This document shows, in pieces, positions 25,954 through 35,473 of a stretch of 50,703 nt of DNA. A program made the position numbers and the translations under genes. Below the pieces are notes generated by a model. That model made no database searches. It was not told where the DNA came from and was given only the letters and a program-made list of their open reading frames with translations. Within the stretch, counting starts at the first letter, position 1, and each line of letters starts with the position of its first letter. The DNA comes from JACTOJ01 sp032335695 (GTDB lineage Bacteria > Bacillota > Clostridia > Clostridiales > Clostridiaceae): positions 1-50,703 of the forward strand of contig NZ_JACTOJ010000031.1 of NCBI RefSeq assembly GCF_032335695.1. The letters run 5' to 3'.

Positions 25954-27423
25954 ATGCCCATAAAAAATCAAGTGCAGCTTATTACATATCCAGATTCGTT
26001 AGGTGGAAACTTGAAAATGCTTAATGGGGTTCTTACAACTTATTTTTCTGATATTTTTAAAGGTGGAGTGCATATACTCCCGCCTTTTCCTTCTTCTGGA
26101 GACAGGGGATTTGCTCCATTAACATATTCAGAAATAGATTCGAACTTTGGTAACTGGGAGGATATAAAAGCTATTGGAGATAAATTTGATATTTTAGTGG
26201 ATTTGATGGTTAATCACATCTCACAGAAGTCTTTGTATTTTCAAGACTTTTTAAAAAATGGTAGAAAGTCTGAATATGCAGATTTTTTCATTACATTGGA
26301 TAAATTATGGAAAGACGGAAAGCCTGTAAAAGAAGACATAAATAAGATTTTCCTTAGAAGAGAACGTCCATACTCGATCTTTACAATAGAAGAAAATGGT
26401 AAAGAAGAAATGGTATGGACGACATTTGGAAAATCTGATCCTTCTGAGCAAATTGATCTAGATATTAAATCAGATAAAGTTAAACAACTCATAGAAAGTT
26501 TCTTTATAAATTTTAGTAGAAATAATGTGAAGATAGTAAGACTAGATGCAGTTGGATATGTTATCAAAAAGCTTGGAACTAGTTGTTTTTTTGTTGAACC
26601 TGAAATATATGATTTTCTTGAATGGATTATGAAATTAGCTAATTCATATGGAGTTGAGCTGTTACCAGAAGTTCATTCTCATTATTCCATACAGAATAAA
26701 CTGGCAGAACACGGATTTTGGATATATGATTTTATATTGCCATATGCAATATTAAATACATTAATAAATAAGTCAAGTGTTGAATTATGCAAATATCTTA
26801 AAGTAAGACCTAAAAAACAGTTTACAATGCTTGATTGTCATGATGGTGTACCAGTTAAGCCGGACTTGGATGGACTCATTAATACTAAAGAAGCTAAAAA
26901 ATTAGTAGATATTTGCGTCAAAAGGGGTTCGAATTTGAGTTTGATTTTATCTAATGAGCATAAGTCTGAAGATGGATTTGATGTTCATCAGATTAGAGGA
27001 ACATATTATTCTATGTTAGGCTGTGATGATGATGCATATTTAGCTGCTAGAGCAATTCAATTTTTTGCACCTGGAATTCCTCAAGTATATTATGTAGGAT
27101 TGCTTGCTGGAGAAAATGATTATGATAGAGCTGTAAAGACAGGAGATGGAAGGGAGATTAATCGACATAATTATAGTATTGAGGATATAAAACAATCACT
27201 TAGTAAAGATGTGGTCAAGAGATTACTAAGACTTATTAGATTTAGAAATGAGTATCCTGCTTTTAACGGTGAATTTTTGGTTTTGGATTCTTCAAAATAT
27301 GAAATACGTCTTCTGTGGGAAAAAGAAAATAAAAGATGTACTCTATATATAAATTTAGAAAGTAAGATTACAATTATAGATTATATTGATGATCATGGGG
27401 ACTCAATCAGATATATAGTATAA
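25954..27423 (+). CDS. Sucrose phosphorylase (GH13 subfamily 18)
   Basis: A 489-aa enzyme that splits sucrose with phosphate into alpha-glucose 1-phosphate and fructose, saving one ATP. Hallmarks are QLITYPDSLGGNLKML, GVHILPPFPSSGDRGFAP, RLDAVGY with nucleophile Asp198, LLPEVHSHY with acid/base Glu239, and LDCHDG with Asp297. These align with Asp192/Glu232/Asp290 of the Bifidobacterium enzyme with a constant 6-7 residue offset (from memory). ATG 25954 follows AAAAGGAGAG. Its product fructose is the natural substrate of the flanking kinases. Related GH13_18 enzymes act on sucrose 6-phosphate or glucosylglycerate, so specificity needs assay. Confidence 0.9.
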   Translation: MPIKNQVQLITYPDSLGGNLKMLNGVLTTYFSDIFKGGVHILPPFPSSGDRGFAPLTYSEIDSNFGNWEDIKAIGDKFDILVDLMVNHISQKSLYFQDFLKNGRKSEYADFFITLDKLWKDGKPVKEDINKIFLRRERPYSIFTIEENGKEEMVWTTFGKSDPSEQIDLDIKSDKVKQLIESFFINFSRNNVKIVRLDAVGYVIKKLGTSCFFVEPEIYDFLEWIMKLANSYGVELLPEVHSHYSIQNKLAEHGFWIYDFILPYAILNTLINKSSVELCKYLKVRPKKQFTMLDCHDGVPVKPDLDGLINTKEAKKLVDICVKRGSNLSLILSNEHKSEDGFDVHQIRGTYYSMLGCDDDAYLAARAIQFFAPGIPQVYYVGLLAGENDYDRAVKTGDGREINRHNYSIEDIKQSLSKDVVKRLLRLIRFRNEYPAFNGEFLVLDSSKYEIRLLWEKENKRCTLYINLESKITIIDYIDDHGDSIRYIV

Positions 27424-27441
27424 GCGAGAGGAGAAAGTAAT

Positions 27442-29049
27442 TTGGATAGTCATAACAAAATAACTTATTCTCAATTAATTAAAAGATTATATGATTTAAA
27501 GGCACTAGCGATAGCTCCTGTGGCTGAAGAGAAAACAGGTAATTTTTCTAGTTATGATAGAGCATCGGTATATATTGAAGAAACTGATAGTTATAAAAAT
27601 TGGGGAGCTAATGATGATGGAACTGGATATATAAGAAAAGAAGGTAACAGCATAGTGGCGCTTGAAACAGATGGACCAGGGGTTATATGGCGTTTGTGGT
27701 CAGCATATCCTGACGAAGGACATATAAAAATATATATAGATAATGAGCTGGTATTAGATCAGCCTTTTAAGGATTACTTTGAAAAGTTTAACGGGGAAGG
27801 ATGTCCTATGAACTTTCCCAATCTTACACCAACCTTATCTAGAGGACGTAATTCATATATTCCTATAGCATATCAAAAGAGTTGCAAGATTCTCTTAGAA
27901 GAAGGTTGGGGAGCATACTATCATATAACTTATTCCAAATTTCCAGATAATGTTGAGCTTCCATCATATAAAGGGAACTTTGATAAGAAATCTTCAATTG
28001 AGTTAGCTAAAGCAGACAGATTTCTTCAGCAAAGGGGAAAGTATCCGTATGAAGTAAAAGATGATAATTATTCTTTAGGAGGTTTTTTCACAATAAAAGC
28101 AGGTGGTAGAACTATTATATGTGATAAAAAAGGTAGGGGAGCTATTACTGCTATTAAAATAAAACCCAATATTAATAAAGAAACTGATATCGAAAAAGCA
28201 ATTGAAAAGTTAACTATATCAATTAAATGGGATAGTGATACTAAAGCATCCGTGTGGGCTCCACTAGGAGAATTTCTTGGTAGTGCACCAGGAATAAATG
28301 CTTACAAGTCTCTGCCACTGGGTATGTCAGAAGAATTATTCTATTGTTATTGGTATATGCCTTTTGCGGAAGGAGCGCTGCTTGAGATAGAGAATCAAGG
28401 AAATATAGATGTGAGTTTATCAATCGAAGTTATATTTGAAACTTTAAATCAGCCTGATGATAATTTAATGCGTTTTCATGCAAAATGGCATAAGAATAGT
28501 TTTTTTTATCTCGATAAAAAAAGATATTTAGAAGATGGAGATAGATGGCCGGATTGGCCTTTACTTCTTGCAAAAGGTAGGGGGCGTTTTTGTGGAGTAC
28601 ATCTACATGTTTTAAACACATGGGAAAAGCCTGAACAAGAGCCAGAGTCCTGGTGGTACGGTCGTTGGGATAAGAAAACCATAGACTGGTGGTGGGGAGA
28701 AGGCGATGAAAAATTTTTTGTAGATGGTGAGAAGTTTCCATCAACCTTTGGTACAGGAAGTGAAGATTATATAGGATATGCTTGGGCTGCAGAACCACCA
28801 TTTTCAATATTCGATAGTGCTTTTGCTTGTCAACCATATACGCCTATTGACGGAAATGGACACACTTCAGTGAGCAGATTCCATATTTGTGATAACATAC
28901 CTTTTAATTCGTCCTTTGAAGGTTTTATTGAAAAGTATAAGAGCGATATTTGGGAAAATACAAATAAATGTTTATATGCAGCAACTTGTTATTGGTATCA
29001 GATGCCTGGAGAAGTTGATTTATATGACGAGATAGAAACAGGCATTTAG
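27442..29049 (+). CDS. GH172 (DUF2961) family glycoside hydrolase, possible difructose-anhydride or furanosidase enzyme
   Basis: A 535-aa DUF2961 protein, a family renamed GH172 after difructose dianhydride I synthase/hydrolase of Bifidobacterium dentium; other members are D-arabinofuranosidases. Family motifs are NWGANDDGTGYIR, DGPGVIWRLWSA, GWGAYYHITYSKFP and WWGEGDEKFFVDGEKFPSTF then GTGSEDY. Glu420 and Glu441 are 21 residues apart, the same spacing as the catalytic Glu270/Glu291 pair I recall for the founding enzyme, so they are the candidate acid/base and nucleophile. TTG start after AGGAG. No signal peptide. In this fructan locus, cleavage of alpha-fructofuranosyl links such as difructose anhydrides is plausible. 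Confidence 0.85.
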   Translation: MDSHNKITYSQLIKRLYDLKALAIAPVAEEKTGNFSSYDRASVYIEETDSYKNWGANDDGTGYIRKEGNSIVALETDGPGVIWRLWSAYPDEGHIKIYIDNELVLDQPFKDYFEKFNGEGCPMNFPNLTPTLSRGRNSYIPIAYQKSCKILLEEGWGAYYHITYSKFPDNVELPSYKGNFDKKSSIELAKADRFLQQRGKYPYEVKDDNYSLGGFFTIKAGGRTIICDKKGRGAITAIKIKPNINKETDIEKAIEKLTISIKWDSDTKASVWAPLGEFLGSAPGINAYKSLPLGMSEELFYCYWYMPFAEGALLEIENQGNIDVSLSIEVIFETLNQPDDNLMRFHAKWHKNSFFYLDKKRYLEDGDRWPDWPLLLAKGRGRFCGVHLHVLNTWEKPEQEPESWWYGRWDKKTIDWWWGEGDEKFFVDGEKFPSTFGTGSEDYIGYAWAAEPPFSIFDSAFACQPYTPIDGNGHTSVSRFHICDNIPFNSSFEGFIEKYKSDIWENTNKCLYAATCYWYQMPGEVDLYDEIETGI

Positions 29050-29108
29050 AACATAAATTTTATAATCAGATAAACGTAATTATATGAAGATAGGAGATAG
29101 ATACTTGT

Positions 29109-30083
29109 ATGGTAGGTAAAAAGGAAATAGATGTAGTATCACTTGGAGAACTACTTATAGATTTTACATTAAATGGAGTAACTGAACAAGGGAATCAGTT
29201 GTTTGAGGCAAATCCTGGAGGAGCTCCTTGCAATGTTTTATCTATACTTCAAAACTTAGGTAAGAAAACTTGCTTTATAGGTAAAGTAGGAAATGATCAA
29301 TTTGGGCATCTTTTGAAGAATACTCTTGAAGAAATAGGAATAGGAACAGAAAATTTAGTTATGGATGAAGAAATAAATACAACTTTAGCCTTTGTCCATA
29401 CAGCACCAGATGGAGATAGAAGCTTTTCTTTCTACAGAAAACCAGGTGCGGATATGATGCTGACCGAAGGAGAAATAAAAGAAGAAATCATAAAATCTGG
29501 GAGTATATTCCATTTTGGTTCATTATCTATGACAGATGAATGTGTGAGAAACGCTACTGAAAAGGCAATAAAAATTGCTAAAGATAACAAATTATTAATA
29601 TCCTTTGATCCGAATCTGCGGCCACCACTTTGGAAATCTTTAGAGGAAGCTAAGACAAGAATACTATATGGATTCAGTCAGTGTGACATTCTGAAGATTG
29701 CTGACGAGGAACTACAATTTGTCACTGGGCATAATGATATCGAACAAGGTATAAAAGCTATAAAAAAGAATTATGATATTAAACTAATATTAGTAACGAG
29801 AGGTAAATTAGGTAGCAAAGCGTTTTACAAGGATATATCAATAGAGCAAAAAGGTTTTATTCAAAAAAATACTATTGATACAACAGGAGCAGGAGATACA
29901 TTTTGTGGATGTATTTTAAATTATGTCTTGGAGCATGGATTTAATGATTATACAGAGGAATCGCTGATAGAAATGTTAACTTTTGCAAATGCAGCATCAT
30001 CGATTGTTACTACCAGAAGAGGAGCTATTAGATCGATGCCTTCTAAAGAAGAAATTACTTCATTTATTTCAAAATTTAATTAA
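29109..30083 (+). CDS. PfkB-family fructokinase
   Basis: A 324-aa sugar kinase of the bacterial fructokinase (ScrK-like PfkB) branch: VVSLGELLIDF, NPGGAPCNVLSILQNLG and the C-terminal DTTGAGDTF with base Asp263, plus ISFDPNLRPPLW typical of fructokinases. It makes fructose 6-phosphate from fructose and ATP. It is the second kinase of the locus and closer to classic fructokinases than the one at 24964, so the two may act on different ketoses. AGGAG lies 12 nt before ATG 29109. Confidence 0.9.
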   Translation: MVGKKEIDVVSLGELLIDFTLNGVTEQGNQLFEANPGGAPCNVLSILQNLGKKTCFIGKVGNDQFGHLLKNTLEEIGIGTENLVMDEEINTTLAFVHTAPDGDRSFSFYRKPGADMMLTEGEIKEEIIKSGSIFHFGSLSMTDECVRNATEKAIKIAKDNKLLISFDPNLRPPLWKSLEEAKTRILYGFSQCDILKIADEELQFVTGHNDIEQGIKAIKKNYDIKLILVTRGKLGSKAFYKDISIEQKGFIQKNTIDTTGAGDTFCGCILNYVLEHGFNDYTEESLIEMLTFANAASSIVTTRRGAIRSMPSKEEITSFISKFN

Positions 30084-30218
30084 TCATTGTACTAAAAGAT
30101 AAATTTTTATTAATAAAATTCCTAAAGATAATAGATATAAGGGCTAATCAACTGCTATTTTCAACAGATTGGTAAATGAAAAGTTTCCTTATGTATTGTA
30201 AAGTGCTCACAATTTTAT

Positions 30219-30248
30219 TTGACTACGTATAATTACAATGACTATAAG
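30219..30248 (+). promoter_or_regulatory. Probable internal promoter before the last GH32 gene
   Basis: TTGACT (30219-30224), an 18-bp spacer and TATAAG (30243-30248) lie in a 257-bp gap. TGACTACGTATAAT at 30220-30233 shares 10 of 14 positions, including the TACGTA centre, with the LacI operators at 14017 and 15223, so this gene may belong to the same regulon. It is a weak match. Confidence 0.35.
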
Positions 30249-30340
30249 TTTTTGTAGTATTATATTTTATACAGTATATCAATTTAGTAAATAAAAATAT
30301 TGTATCATCAAAGTAAATAAAGTTTTGGAAGGAAAAAGAT

Positions 30341-32488
30341 ATGGCTGTTATAGACTTGAAATTTGGATCGTATGAAAATAAGAATTTAGTAGCATTAGGT
30401 GGCTTAGACTTGAAGGATAGGTTTACCATTAACAATGGTGAAAAATTTCCAAATAGGCATCTAAAATTTAGTGATGATAATGCTTTTTTGTTTGATGGAT
30501 ATTCTACTTGGTTTAGCGGAAATGTTAATTCACTTTATTCTTTGAAGGATTTTACAATTTCTATTTTGCTTGCTCCTATGAGCTTTGAAACAGCAAAAAG
30601 TGGAATAATTTCAAAGTTTAATTATATAAAAAAGCTTGGATTCTATATAGCAGTAAGAAAACTTGGGTTCGTGAGTTTTGGCTTTGGAGATGGAAAAGAA
30701 ATTTATGAATGTGAATCAATCAATTATCAAATTATTAATCGAAAATGGAATCTAATAACTGTAGTTTTTAATAGTTCTGCTGGATGGTGCGACTTATATG
30801 TCAACGGAAAAATGTCTAATAGAAAGCAGTTTCCAAGACATACAATCATTAAATATGGTGAAAATAAATGTTTTATTGGTAAGTATATAGATTATAATAA
30901 AAACTTTGAAGATAACAAAACAGGAGTTTTTAATGGATATATTGAAAGTATAAAAATTATTGACACCGCTTTATATAGTAATGAAGTATTAAAAGAATAT
31001 AATTCGTATTCTTTAAACGGTGAGATTATAAGAGATTATTTAGATAGAGATGATTATGTTAATGATAATCAAAGACCAAAGTATCATTTGATTTCTCCTG
31101 AAAAATGGATGAATGAACCTCATGGACCTTTATATTATGATGGTTATTATCATATTTTTTACCAGGCTAACCCACATGCACCTTTATGGGACAATATTCA
31201 ATGGGGACATATGATTAGTAAAGATATGGTTCATTGGGAAGCATTGAAATTAGCTTTAGAAACAGAAAATAATAATCTTGATCCAGATGGATGTTGGTCA
31301 GGAAGTAGCTGTATTGACAAGTCGGGATTACCAGCTATTTTCTATACTGCAGGTAACAATAACAAATTTCCAAATCAGGGAATTGCTATGGCTCGTGCTG
31401 ATATTTCAGTAAGTGCTAAATTAGAGAAATGGAATAAGGAAGAAAAGCTTATTGTAGAACAAACTGAAAATGATGGATGGATAGGCGAATTTAGAGATCC
31501 TTTTGTATGGTTACAGGATAATGTTTATTATATGTTAGTAGGCACAGGTGATAATAATAATGGAGGGGGTAATGCTTTAGTATATAGTTCTCAAGATTTA
31601 ACTCATTGGGTTAATCATGGTTTTCTGATGGACTACGACTATAAATTGAATGAAGAGGTAGGTCATGTATGGGAATTACCCGTGCTACTTCCTATAAAAA
31701 ATGAAGAAGGTAAGACTATTCATCATATTTTGCTTATATGCGCTTGCCAAGTAGAAAATTCGAATGTTGAGACGTATTATTGGACAGGTAAGTGGGATTG
31801 TATTAATAAGAAATTTATAAGATATCATGAAAAAGCTAAACTGATTGATTTAGGCAACGGAACTTTTACTGGTCCAAGTGGTTTTGTAACACCAGATGGA
31901 AGAAGTGTAGTTTTTACAATCGCTCAAGGTAAGCGAAACTTTGAGGAAGAATTTAATTCGGGTTGGGCTCACAATGGTGGTTTGCCTATTGAATTATACT
32001 GTGAGAATAATGAGCTATGTATTAAACCAATCAAAGAAATTTATACATTAAAACAAAACAGGATACTTGACAAAAAGAATATATCAATCAAAGAGCTTAA
32101 TGAATTATTAAAAGATATCACGAGCAATATGCTTTATGCTAAAATAACTACTAACTTAGATTATATAGGTTTATCAACCATGTATGGTGATGATAGTTTA
32201 GAAGTTTTTTATAATAGGAGGAATAGTATATTTGCAGCGAAGCGAGGCAGTGATTCTTCTATAATAAGCAAAATGAGAGGTAATATAGATAAAGTAGACA
32301 TAAAATATAGCATTGTGGAAATTGAATATTTTTTGGATCATTCAATGATAGAAGTCTATCTAAATAGCCTTAAGTCAATTACATTAAGAAATTACACAAA
32401 AGATAATAACAGAAAGTTAAAACTAATTGGGAACGAAAATGATATTTTATTTAATATTGAACTATGGACATTAAAATCTGTTTATTGA
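30341..32488 (+). CDS. GH32-family protein with N-terminal LamG-like domain and WMNEPHG motif
   Basis: A 715-aa protein. Residues 1-230 form a concanavalin/LamG-like sandwich (FDGYSTWFSG, DFTISILLAPMS, WCDLYVNGKM). Then comes a GH32 propeller starting KWMNEPHGPLYYDGYYHIFY. The nucleophile position, Asp in WMNDPNG, is Glu259 here. FRDP (Asp386) is kept. The WEC motif is WELP (Glu445), lacking the Cys. The C-terminal sandwich has VEIEYFLDHSMIEVYL. There is no signal peptide. The altered catalytic motif suggests a different linkage, transferase activity or loss of activity. Own promoter upstream. Confidence 0.85.
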   Translation: MAVIDLKFGSYENKNLVALGGLDLKDRFTINNGEKFPNRHLKFSDDNAFLFDGYSTWFSGNVNSLYSLKDFTISILLAPMSFETAKSGIISKFNYIKKLGFYIAVRKLGFVSFGFGDGKEIYECESINYQIINRKWNLITVVFNSSAGWCDLYVNGKMSNRKQFPRHTIIKYGENKCFIGKYIDYNKNFEDNKTGVFNGYIESIKIIDTALYSNEVLKEYNSYSLNGEIIRDYLDRDDYVNDNQRPKYHLISPEKWMNEPHGPLYYDGYYHIFYQANPHAPLWDNIQWGHMISKDMVHWEALKLALETENNNLDPDGCWSGSSCIDKSGLPAIFYTAGNNNKFPNQGIAMARADISVSAKLEKWNKEEKLIVEQTENDGWIGEFRDPFVWLQDNVYYMLVGTGDNNNGGGNALVYSSQDLTHWVNHGFLMDYDYKLNEEVGHVWELPVLLPIKNEEGKTIHHILLICACQVENSNVETYYWTGKWDCINKKFIRYHEKAKLIDLGNGTFTGPSGFVTPDGRSVVFTIAQGKRNFEEEFNSGWAHNGGLPIELYCENNELCIKPIKEIYTLKQNRILDKKNISIKELNELLKDITSNMLYAKITTNLDYIGLSTMYGDDSLEVFYNRRNSIFAAKRGSDSSIISKMRGNIDKVDIKYSIVEIEYFLDHSMIEVYLNSLKSITLRNYTKDNNRKLKLIGNENDILFNIELWTLKSVY

Positions 32489-32528
32489 GGGAAAAAATGT
32501 AGTACATTTATTATCAAAAAGGAGTTTA

Positions 32529-33014
32529 TTGTTAGTTTTAGGAGTTATAGTTTCATTAAGAATAAGTTTCACTGTTAAAGCTGAGAATGCTGTAAATAAG
32601 GAAGTTGAGAATGGATCATTTGAAACGGGAAAGCTGTCTGGACAATTATCGAAGAAACAATGTTTTCAGAGTAAAATATTTCAAATGCAAGTACTTGGTG
32701 GAAAGAAGAAATTGTTTCAACTAATGTATACTATACCTATAATAGAAATTATTAGGAATATTATAGCACCGGATATATTCACTTTAAATAGAGTGGTTGA
32801 GATGGACATGTTAGAGAATTTCTTTATTTATGAGTTAACAGGAAATAAGCTAGATATTTATTTTTCTTCTGAATATGAAGAAAAGCTGTTAAGCAATGAA
32901 AAAATTAATCACTTAGCTTGGATAATTACCAATCCTCAGATATTTAAGATGTTTAATTCTATAGGCAAAAATCTTTGGCTCCTTATTTCCTGCAAGGTTA
33001 TTCCAATAGAATAA
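32529..33014 (+). pseudogene. Decayed N-terminus of a secreted fructan hydrolase
   Basis: The frame starting at 32529 has a signal-peptide-like stretch (LVLGVIVSLRISFTVKAENA) and NGSFETGKLSG, the opening of the N-terminal domain of secreted levanase/inulinase-type GH32 enzymes (usually NGSFETGDLSGW). The expected continuation, TIIEETMFSE…NISNASTWWKEEIV, lies in a second frame with stops, and the catalytic domain is missing. Frameshifts and nonsense codons show a dead gene. The locus therefore once had an extracellular enzyme feeding the importer. The final 70 codons of the ORF match nothing I recognise. Confidence 0.55.
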
Positions 33015-33342
33015 ATAGAACCTGCAATAAAGCTTTTAAGTGAAGCATGGTTTTAAGGCATCTTCAAAAAATAATAAGCCTATTTACCAGTATCTCAAAA
33101 CTTAATTAGGCGGATACTTGTTTTAGGATAAGTCCAATTCTAAAAATAAATTAACCAGCTTTTCGTCCGATTTTAAAATTAGAATTAAAGTAAGATTCTA
33201 AATAGATGAGAGCAACTGCTTGCATCCAGTAATCCAGAGCTATTTGAGTAGATTTTGCTCAGAATGTAAGGTTATTTGGGGTGTGTTATAAGGATTGAAG
33301 ATGGTGCATTTTTATTGACAAAGGAAAATCAATGGATTAAAA
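33015..33342. other. Gap between the sugar locus and its terminator
   Basis: No intact gene. On the minus strand around 33130-33240 a broken reading frame (LIYLESYFNSNFKIGRKAG) may be another unrecognised remnant. The stretch is otherwise featureless. Confidence 0.35.
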
Positions 33343-33379
33343 TTAACTCATAGTTAATTAACTGTGAGTTAATTTTTTT
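33343..33379 (+). terminator. Strong Rho-independent terminator
   Basis: TTAACTCATAGTTAA (33343-33357) pairs with TTAACTGTGAGTTAA (to 33372) and is followed by T7. It ends rightward transcription from the sugar locus. It also lies just past the 3' end of the leftward XRE-cupin gene and can serve both. Confidence 0.8.
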
Positions 33380-33404
33380 AATTCAACATTAAATTTAACC
33401 AAAA

Positions 33405-34016
33405 TTATTGGTTTACAGGCTTATGCTTTATGTCCGGATTTTTATGTATACCATATCCAATCATAATTAACTCTGTATCCCCTGCATTATAAAAGTTGTG
33501 TTGTGTTCCTGAATATATATATATACTGTCCCACTTGTCAAGAGTAAACGCATCTTCCCTTATGAAGGTGGTAACTGTTCCTTGAATGATGAAAATACTA
33601 AAATCGAAGTCTAATGAAATTAATTTTTCACACGACCATTTTCCCGGCATTAATGTGATATACATTCCGACGATACGGGAGTTATCATTTTCATCTGCAG
33701 AATAGGGTGTTATGAATTCATATTCGGTGAGAATCTCCGGCATAATAAATTTTTTTCTGTTGTTATGACGGATGATATCATACTTTTTATCAGCAGTATT
33801 CTCTACACAGATATTATTGGATTCATTTTCCGATAAAAGATCAAATACTGTAACATTAAGACAATTACTTATGCGCCTGAGCATATCAAGTGATGGCTGC
33901 TTGAGACCACGTTCCAACTGTGACAGGTAACTGGAAGTGCAGCCGATTATGCCGCTAAGGTCTGATAGTGTATAACCCTTAGATTTTCTGATTTGTTTCA
34001 GCTTTATAATATTCAT
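33405..34016 (-). CDS. XRE-family regulator with C-terminal cupin domain
   Basis: A 203-aa regulator: an N-terminal HTH_3 domain (LKQIRKSKGYTLSDLSGIIG, then TSSYLSQLERGLKQPSLDML) and a C-terminal cupin beta-barrel (about 125-200; IFIIQGTVTTFI, SGTQHNFYNAGD) that binds a small ligand. This PuuR-like architecture usually controls amine, amino-acid or peptide catabolism. ATG 34016 follows GGAGG; a longer frame from 34085 overlaps the divergent promoter region. It is divergent from the amidohydrolase operon at 34150, its likely target. Confidence 0.88.
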   Translation of the reverse strand: MNIIKLKQIRKSKGYTLSDLSGIIGCTSSYLSQLERGLKQPSLDMLRRISNCLNVTVFDLLSENESNNICVENTADKKYDIIRHNNRKKFIMPEILTEYEFITPYSADENDNSRIVGMYITLMPGKWSCEKLISLDFDFSIFIIQGTVTTFIREDAFTLDKWDSIYIYSGTQHNFYNAGDTELIMIGYGIHKNPDIKHKPVNQ

Positions 34017-34149
34017 GTTATTTCCTCCAAAAACGAACTTCCCCAAATTATTTATAATACTATCCGCTAAAGCAAATAAAGTCAATAGCTATGGATAAAT
34101 CAAATGTGTAATTAAAAATAATATAAATTTATGAAAAGGAGATATCATT

Positions 34150-35457
34150 ATGTCAGATTATGCATTAACAAATTGTCGGATTATCGATGGTATTAATTCT
34201 GGTTATAAGGAAAATATGACTATGTTGGTAGAGCACGGTACAATTAAGCAAATTGGGAAATCTTCTGAAGTGAAAGTACCCGCAGGTTATACAATTCTGG
34301 ATATTACTGATAAATATGTTATGCCTGGATTGATTAATGCTCATGTGCATTTGTTCGGCAGTGGAAAGCCGATGAAAGCTCTAAGTGGAGGCAAATCACA
34401 AAAGAGAATTGCCCGCATGATAAACACAAAGATTGGTCGGAAAATACTTAACCAGATGGTGAAAAAGCATGCTCTAACTGCATTTAATTCAGGAGTAACA
34501 ACCATCAGAGCCGTTGGTGACTTATTATATTCAGATATTAGACTTAGAGATCTGATCGATTCTGAAAAGATTCAGGGACCAAGACTCATTGTATCAGGAC
34601 CTGCTATTTCTGTTACCGGTGGGCATGGTGCGGGAAGCTTTGCTCATATCTCAGATTCTCCGTGGGAGGCTAGAAAGTTTGTACGTAAGAATGTAAGTGA
34701 GCAGGTTGACTTTATAAAAATATGTGTTACTGGCGGAGTAATTGATAGTCGAATGGTAGGTCAAGCCGGTCGTCTGGAAATGACACTGGAGGAGGTTTCC
34801 GCTGTGTGTGAAGAAGCACATAAAATGGGTTTTCTAGTAGCTGCTCATGCCGAAAGCACCGAGGGCGTAAGGACAGCCCTGCTGGGAGGTGCGGATACCA
34901 TTGAACATGGCAGTGTACTTGATCAGAAAATGATAGAACTTTTCTTAGACAATCCTAAGTCTCTTCGTGGATATTCCAGTTTGATACCAACACTATATCC
35001 AGCAGTTACGATATGCAAGCTTAAGCCTGAGGACACTCTTATGAATTCTGTCAACGTTGAAAATGCCAAGATTGTATTCGAGGGAATGGCTAAAGGATTA
35101 GTTCAGGCAACTGAGGCAGGTATCTTGACGGGACTTGGTACAGATTCTTCCTGTCCGTTTGTTACACAATACAATACATGGCGGGAGCTTGACTATACTG
35201 TGAAATATGCTGGAATGTCACCGGAGGCAGCCATACATAATGCCACCCGCCATAATGCCAAAATTCTTGGAATTGATCATTTGACTGGTACTCTGGAATT
35301 AGGGAAAGCTTCGGACATGATTGTTATAAAAAATAATCCATTAACTGATTTACGGGCTTTATCAGAAGTTGATATGGTAATGCGCGGTGAATTATTAATT
35401 GATAATCCCAAGATAGCAAAGTTATCTCAAGTGGATAAATTACTTAATGATATCTAA
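34150..35457 (+). CDS. Metal-dependent amidohydrolase (imidazolonepropionase/prolidase-like)
   Basis: A 435-aa amidohydrolase-superfamily TIM barrel with the complete metal site: HVH (His65/67), the carboxylated Lys candidate Lys190 (FIKICVTGG), His233, His253 and Asp332 (LGTDSS). Relatives annotated as Xaa-Pro dipeptidases or imidazolonepropionase-like hydrolases cleave dipeptides or N-acyl amino acids; the substrate here is not determined. Cytoplasmic. First gene of a three-gene operon divergent from the XRE-cupin regulator; RBS AAAAGGAG. Confidence 0.87.
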   Translation: MSDYALTNCRIIDGINSGYKENMTMLVEHGTIKQIGKSSEVKVPAGYTILDITDKYVMPGLINAHVHLFGSGKPMKALSGGKSQKRIARMINTKIGRKILNQMVKKHALTAFNSGVTTIRAVGDLLYSDIRLRDLIDSEKIQGPRLIVSGPAISVTGGHGAGSFAHISDSPWEARKFVRKNVSEQVDFIKICVTGGVIDSRMVGQAGRLEMTLEEVSAVCEEAHKMGFLVAAHAESTEGVRTALLGGADTIEHGSVLDQKMIELFLDNPKSLRGYSSLIPTLYPAVTICKLKPEDTLMNSVNVENAKIVFEGMAKGLVQATEAGILTGLGTDSSCPFVTQYNTWRELDYTVKYAGMSPEAAIHNATRHNAKILGIDHLTGTLELGKASDMIVIKNNPLTDLRALSEVDMVMRGELLIDNPKIAKLSQVDKLLNDI

Positions 35458-35473
35458 AACTAAGGAGGAACAT

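Noticed and set aside
28241..28837. Minus-strand frames inside the GH172 gene
   Set aside because: Low-complexity translations overlapping a well-supported gene on the other strand.
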